From Deinococcus aetherius (lineage in GTDB: Bacteria > Deinococcota > Deinococci > Deinococcales > Deinococcaceae), in contig NZ_AP026560.1 in assembly GCF_025997855.1 (NCBI RefSeq), positions 1,576,001 to 1,640,000 on the forward strand: a stretch of 64,000 nt of DNA, in the 5' to 3' direction. This document shows positions 59,130 through 64,000 of this stretch, piece after piece. Numbering within the stretch: the first letter of the stretch is position 1; the number at the start of each line of letters is the position of its first letter. The position numbers and the translations under genes were made by a program. The notes under the pieces are model-generated. The model worked only from the letters and a program-made list of their open reading frames with translations, ran no database searches and was not told where the DNA came from.

Positions 59130-59146
59130 GGGCAAACGAAGTGATG

Positions 59147-59206
59147 AGGGGCGGCGCGCGAGCCTGGGAGGACCGGGCTGCGTGCCGCCCCTTTTGGCCT
59201 TTTTTC
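59147..59206 (+). terminator. Terminator behind the sugar-binding protein gene
   Basis: AGGGGCGGC (59147-59155) pairs with GCCGCCCCT (59184-59192), followed by TTTGGCCTTTTTT. A second GC dyad, CCCTCCCCC with GGGGGAGGG (59208-59230), stands directly behind it. Confidence 0.75.
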
Positions 59207-59284
59207 TCCCTCCCCCCTTGTGGGGGAGGGCCGGGGAGGGGGGTGGCAGGCCCCGCCTGCCCTCCTTTCCCACGAGGTAAACAA

Positions 59285-61309
59285 GTGCGCCCAGCCAGCC
59301 TTTTCCTGTTGACCGCCCTCCTCCTCTCCCCCGCCCTCGCCGCCCCCCTCCCCGTCACCCCCGTCCCCGACGCGCGGGCCGTCCAACCCAGCCCAACCCT
59401 CGTGCCCCAACCCAGGAAGGCGGAGTTTCCGACTGGAGTGCTCCCCCTCTCCGGCCTCGGCGTGCGGGTGGTGGGGAACGCGCCCGAGCTGGGCTGGGCC
59501 GTGCGCGACCTGCGGGGCGAGTGGAAGACAAGGCTGGGGGCGAGTCTCCCCGATGGAGGCAGCCGCAGCATCGTCATTGGCACGCGGGCGGACGCGGGGC
59601 TGGCGGCGAAGGCGCGGGCGGCGGGCCTGGACACCGAGGCGGCGGAGGGGTACGCGCTGTGGGTGGACGGGACGGGGGCCTATGTGGTGGGGGCCGATGC
59701 CGAAGGGGCGTATTACGGCGCTCAGACGCTCCGGCAACTGCTCACGCCCGACGGGGTGCGGTTCGCGCGGGTGCAGGACTCGCCCGCCCTGGGGCAGCGG
59801 GTGGCGATGCTGTACCTCGACGGCTCGGGCGGGGCCGTGAACGACCGCCTGATCCCCATGCTCGCTGGGCTCAAGTACAACGCCGTTCTCGTGATGAGCA
59901 ACTACGTCCAGTGGGACGTGGCCCGGTCGGGCGGCTGGGCCCATCCCGGCGGCGCCACCAAGGCGGAGGCGGCACGGGTGGCGAAACTCGCCCGCGAGCA
60001 CGGGCTGGAGGTCATCCCCCTGATCGAGACGCTGGGGCACACGCAGTGGCTGTTCCAGGGCGGGAAGAATCTCGACCTCGTGCAGGACCCGGACTCGCAG
60101 AACCCCTTCGCGTACGACACGCTCAACCCGCAGACGTACGACCGGGTGATCTTCCCCGTGTTGCGCGAGGCCGTGCAGGTCTTCCAGCCCAGGGTCATCC
60201 ACATCGGCCACGACGAGGTGCGCAACCGCGACCGTTTCCCGGCCCGTCCGAACGGCAAGGCGGCAGGCTTCGAGCGGCTGTTCGTGGACGACACGGTGAA
60301 GCTCCACGACTTCCTGAAGGCTCAGAACGTGGGCACGATGATCTGGCACGACGCGGCCTTCGCCGACAGCGTGATCGACTCGTTGCCCGCGCGGCTGCCC
60401 AAAGATATTCAGGTCGCGTACTGGGCCTACGCGCCGGGCAACGAGTTCCCGATGCTCGCGCGGATCAAGTCGGCGGGCTTTCCCGTACTCGGCGCCTCCT
60501 GGCACGAGCCGGGCAACGCGGAGGGCCTGAGCCGGGCCGCCGCACAGGTCGGGGCCGCAGGCATGATCCAGACACGTTGGTCGGGGTATTTCGGCAACCC
60601 GAGCATCTGGGACGGGCAGGCGGAGCAGGGGGTGGCCTTCGTGCGGGCGGGGGCGAGCTTCTGGAATCCGGCGGGGAAGGTGACGGGGGCGGACGCGGTG
60701 TTCCGGGACCTGTACATGCCGGGCGCCTACCGGAACACGGCGGGTGCCCTGGTCAACCTCACACCGCTCGTCACCCGCAAGCTGACCGACGACGATGAGC
60801 AGGGCTGGATTCTCAAGGGACCGGACACCGACCTGCGCAACCTCCCGAGCGGGAACGTGCGGCTGGGGTCCTACCGCTTCGACGTGCGCGGGGCCGTGAT
60901 GCTGCGGGGGAACCGGGCGGCGGCGAAGGGGCTCCCCGAGCGGGCGACGGTCGAACTGGGGCGCAAGGCGGACGCCCTCGCCTTCCTGCACACGACGGGC
61001 TGGCCCAGTCCCACCCCACGCGACGTGATCGGGCGGTACGAGGTGCGCTACGCGGACGGCAGCACGCTGAACGTGCCGCTGGAGTACGGGCGCAACATCC
61101 GTGCCTGGACGGACACGGTGCCGACGAGCATGATCGCCGCGCCGGGGTGGGCGGGCAAGACGCGCGACGGCCTGGACGTGAACGTGCCTGTGCTGGAGTG
61201 GGCCAACCCCAAGCCGAACGTCGCCATCCAGAGCGTGACCCTGGTCAGCGAGGGCAAGGGGGCGAACCCGACGCTGATCGGGCTGACGCTGATCGGCGGG
61301 GGGAAGTAG
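59285..61309 (+). CDS. Secreted GH20-family beta-N-acetylhexosaminidase
   Basis: 674 residues from GTG at 59285, 8 nt behind GAGG. A signal peptide (ASLFLLTALLLSPALAA) leads to the GH20 N-terminal alpha/beta domain (about 40-160, AEGYALWVDGTGAYVVGADA), then the catalytic barrel with the acid pair Asp310-Glu311 in HIGHDEVRNRD. The usual GH20 glycine motif HIGGDE reads HIGHDE here. A beta domain of about 170 residues closes the protein. It removes terminal GlcNAc or GalNAc outside the cell and sits behind a sugar-binding protein gene. Confidence 0.88.
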   Translation: MRPASLFLLTALLLSPALAAPLPVTPVPDARAVQPSPTLVPQPRKAEFPTGVLPLSGLGVRVVGNAPELGWAVRDLRGEWKTRLGASLPDGGSRSIVIGTRADAGLAAKARAAGLDTEAAEGYALWVDGTGAYVVGADAEGAYYGAQTLRQLLTPDGVRFARVQDSPALGQRVAMLYLDGSGGAVNDRLIPMLAGLKYNAVLVMSNYVQWDVARSGGWAHPGGATKAEAARVAKLAREHGLEVIPLIETLGHTQWLFQGGKNLDLVQDPDSQNPFAYDTLNPQTYDRVIFPVLREAVQVFQPRVIHIGHDEVRNRDRFPARPNGKAAGFERLFVDDTVKLHDFLKAQNVGTMIWHDAAFADSVIDSLPARLPKDIQVAYWAYAPGNEFPMLARIKSAGFPVLGASWHEPGNAEGLSRAAAQVGAAGMIQTRWSGYFGNPSIWDGQAEQGVAFVRAGASFWNPAGKVTGADAVFRDLYMPGAYRNTAGALVNLTPLVTRKLTDDDEQGWILKGPDTDLRNLPSGNVRLGSYRFDVRGAVMLRGNRAAAKGLPERATVELGRKADALAFLHTTGWPSPTPRDVIGRYEVRYADGSTLNVPLEYGRNIRAWTDTVPTSMIAAPGWAGKTRDGLDVNVPVLEWANPKPNVAIQSVTLVSEGKGANPTLIGLTLIGGGK

Positions 61310-61365
61310 GGGGCGGTCCAAACTGGAGCGGCGCCGGGTGTGGGAGTGTTCCTCGCACCCGGCGC

Positions 61366-61995
61366 CTACTTGTGTCCGACGGTCGCCGTGCCTATTCCCA
61401 GCGCGATATAGACGCCCCCCGTCACGTACTTCTGCCGCCGAGCGAAGACCCGGTTGCCTTGCAGCCGCTTCCCGACCGTCCCCGCCAGCAGGGCATACAT
61501 GCCGTCGCTGAGGGTCGCCAGCAGCAGGAACAGGGCACCCAGGATCAGCGTCTGGACGGCCACCGGGCCGCGCTCGGGGCGGATGAATTGCGGGAGGAAG
61601 GCCAGGAAGAAGAGGGCGGTCTTGGGATTGAGCGCGTTGACGAGGGCGCCCTGCCAGAAGACCTGACTGAGGTGTTTGGGGGTGGGCATCTGGACCGCGT
61701 GAGTCTCCTCGGGGCCGAGCAGGGTCCGCACGCCGAGGAACACGAGGTACACGGCTCCCAGATACTTCACGAGGCTGAACAGCAGGGCGGACGACAGCAC
61801 GAGCGCCGAGAGCCCGACCGCCGCCGCGAGGACGTGGACGAGCCCGCCCGTCTGCACGCCGAGCGCGGAGACCAGCCCCGCCCGCCTCCCCTGGTGCAGG
61901 CTGCGCGCGACGATGTAGAGGACGGACGGCCCGGGCACGAGCAGAAGTGCCAGCGCCGCGACGACGAAGAGGGCGAGGGTGGAGGGGTCGGGCAT
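61366..61995 (-). CDS. LysE-family amino acid exporter
   Basis: 209 residues from ATG at 61995, 8 nt behind AGGAGG. Six membrane helices and the RhtB/LysE signature LLLVPGPSVLYIVARSLHQG and NPKTALFFLAFLPQFI. It exports an amino acid or analogue such as homoserine; the substrate is unknown. It diverges from the Nudix gene. Confidence 0.92.
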   Translation of the reverse strand: MPDPSTLALFVVAALALLLVPGPSVLYIVARSLHQGRRAGLVSALGVQTGGLVHVLAAAVGLSALVLSSALLFSLVKYLGAVYLVFLGVRTLLGPEETHAVQMPTPKHLSQVFWQGALVNALNPKTALFFLAFLPQFIRPERGPVAVQTLILGALFLLLATLSDGMYALLAGTVGKRLQGNRVFARRQKYVTGGVYIALGIGTATVGHK

Positions 61996-62125
61996 GAGGT
62001 AGACCTCCTGGAAAGGGTCGATGTCCAAATTCAGTTATCCGGCCGGGCCTGCGCGTGTCAAGCGTCCGGGAGGAGACGGGCATATGCGCGCGGATGCCAC
62101 ACCCACCCATGCGACGATCAGGCCG

Positions 62126-62956
62126 ATGAGTGACACCCTGCGCCTGTTGGCAGACTACGAGTGCTTCCCGCTGTGGCGCCCGGATGGCGAGGGCGACCTG
62201 GACCCCGCCGAACTGAACCTGCCCGCCAACCTCACCGCGCGGCTTCTGGCCTGGGCAGATGCGTTCGACTCGACGCTGAACCGCAATGATCCAGCCTCTC
62301 CCCTGCCCATGCGTGCGGCCTTCCTGCGAGGCGGGGAGGACGAGTGGCACGGCTTCGAGCGCGAGGGACACACCCTCTGGCACATGTTGCAGGCGGCGCG
62401 GCCCGACCTGCGGGTCCGCTATCACAGCACCCTTCTGAGGCACACGCTGGAACCCGGGGAAGACGAACTCCTCGACCTGCTGGACGACGCGGGGGAGGTG
62501 AGGGGCGTGCTGTGGCGTTCGGCGTCGGAAGGTGTCAAGCACAAGTGGGGCGTGGTGGCCTTCCTCCGCAACGCGGCGGGCGAGCTGTTCATCCCACGCC
62601 GGGCCACCTACAAGACCCGTTGGCCCGGTGCGCTCGACTTCAGCGTGGGCGGATTGGTGATGGCGGGAGAGTCCTGCAACCAGGCCTTTATCCGCGAGGC
62701 TCGGGAGGAGCTGAACCTCGACGTGGCGGTTACCGGCTGGCAGGGAGCCGGAGCGTTCAGCCCCCACGACCACCACCTGCGCTGTTTTACTCGCGTGTAC
62801 GAGGTGCCGTTCGAGGGCCAGCCGAAGCTCAACCCCGACGACTTCAGCGGCGGCGAGTGGCTGACACCGGATGAGGTGCGGAGTCGGGCCGAGGCGGGAG
62901 AGGCCGTGAACGGCGACCTCCTCGCAGTCCTTGACTTGGTGTATGGCAAGCGGTGA
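62126..62956 (+). CDS. Nudix hydrolase with extra N-terminal domain
   Basis: 276 residues from ATG at 62126. Residues 1-90 are a small acidic domain (LADYECFPLWRPDGEGDLDP, DAFDSTLNRNDPASP) of a kind also found alone as small hypothetical proteins. Residues 125-270 are a Nudix domain with the box GGLVMAGESCNQAFIREAREELNLD, matching G-x5-E-x7-R-E-x2-E-E closely, preceded by the isopentenyl-isomerase-like GELFIPRRATYKTRWPGALD. It would hydrolyse a nucleoside diphosphate derivative. The role of the N-terminal domain is unknown. Confidence 0.88.
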   Translation: MSDTLRLLADYECFPLWRPDGEGDLDPAELNLPANLTARLLAWADAFDSTLNRNDPASPLPMRAAFLRGGEDEWHGFEREGHTLWHMLQAARPDLRVRYHSTLLRHTLEPGEDELLDLLDDAGEVRGVLWRSASEGVKHKWGVVAFLRNAAGELFIPRRATYKTRWPGALDFSVGGLVMAGESCNQAFIREAREELNLDVAVTGWQGAGAFSPHDHHLRCFTRVYEVPFEGQPKLNPDDFSGGEWLTPDEVRSRAEAGEAVNGDLLAVLDLVYGKR

Positions 62957-62988
62957 TGCCTTCTCACCTTCAACACGTAAGGCGATGA

Positions 62989-64000
<1,012 letters not shown>

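Overview
The window is a high-GC (roughly 70%) stretch of bacterial chromosome that reads as Deinococcus. The pointers are a complete set of typical Deinococcus-Thermus genes (bacterial-type aspS next to hisS, the bacillithiol gene bshA, a LysY/ArgC-type reductase, pdxS/pdxT, sucC/sucD), a T-box leader in front of an eukaryote-like ileS, and many start codons sitting 6 to 9 nt behind a TANNNT-like -10 box, the leaderless arrangement known from this genus. I ran no database search; family names come from motifs read in the translations.

Layout. 1-3.9 kb: a minus-strand operon of four genes joined by overlapping start and stop codons (M19 dipeptidase, NlpC/P60 hydrolase, dipeptide epimerase, Gfo/Idh/MocA oxidoreductase), best read as cell-wall peptide processing and recycling. 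4-6 kb: a winged-helix regulator divergent from an MFS exporter, the pair bracketed by a 15-bp inverted repeat. 6.2-11.8 kb: hisS-aspS, a small IPT/TIG-like lipoprotein, a diacylglycerol-kinase-like protein and a complete tyrosine recombinase. 12.3-16.5 kb: a maltose-type ABC importer (binding protein, two permeases, no ATPase). 16.5-25.8 kb: lnt, a phosphoesterase, a class-V aminotransferase, two alpha/beta hydrolases, pdxT, pdxS, a response regulator, rho and a transaldolase-like protein. 26-34.8 kb: T-box plus ileS, a SAM methyltransferase, DegV, bshA, a GH140-like lipoprotein and a DUF2171 protein.

34.9-37.3 kb is lower in GC and accessory: an orphan lipoprotein, a DUF805 membrane protein and a complete IS4-family element with a 9-bp target duplication. 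37.3-46.9 kb returns to core functions (sucCD, an M24 peptidase, YbjN, pepF, an rRNA/tRNA methyltransferase, a prohibitin-like protein) but holds an orphan MazE-like antitoxin gene and a YchJ-like gene broken by an in-frame amber codon. At 46.9-48.4 kb an IS982-family element has split a SUFU-domain immunity-like gene; removing the element and one copy of its 5-bp duplication restores one open frame. 48.4-57.4 kb carries an AEC transporter, a beta-hydroxyacid dehydrogenase with a second DegV, a TetR/epimerase pair with visible operators, nagZ and nanE, a TspO-related membrane protein and a second TetR gene with a 24-bp palindrome. 57.4-64 kb has an Imm1-like immunity gene broken by one stop codon, a sugar-binding protein with a GH20 hexosaminidase, a LysE exporter, a Nudix fusion and lysY/argC running off the end.

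How the parts fit. Several loci point to wall and amino-sugar turnover (dipeptidase, NlpC/P60, epimerase, NagZ, NanE, GH20 and its binding protein). The most unusual aspect is the collection of protective genes without partners: an IS-split SUFU gene, a nonsense-mutated Imm1 gene and an orphan antitoxin, with no matching toxin in the window. I see no CRISPR array, no tRNA or rRNA gene and no new multi-gene defence system.
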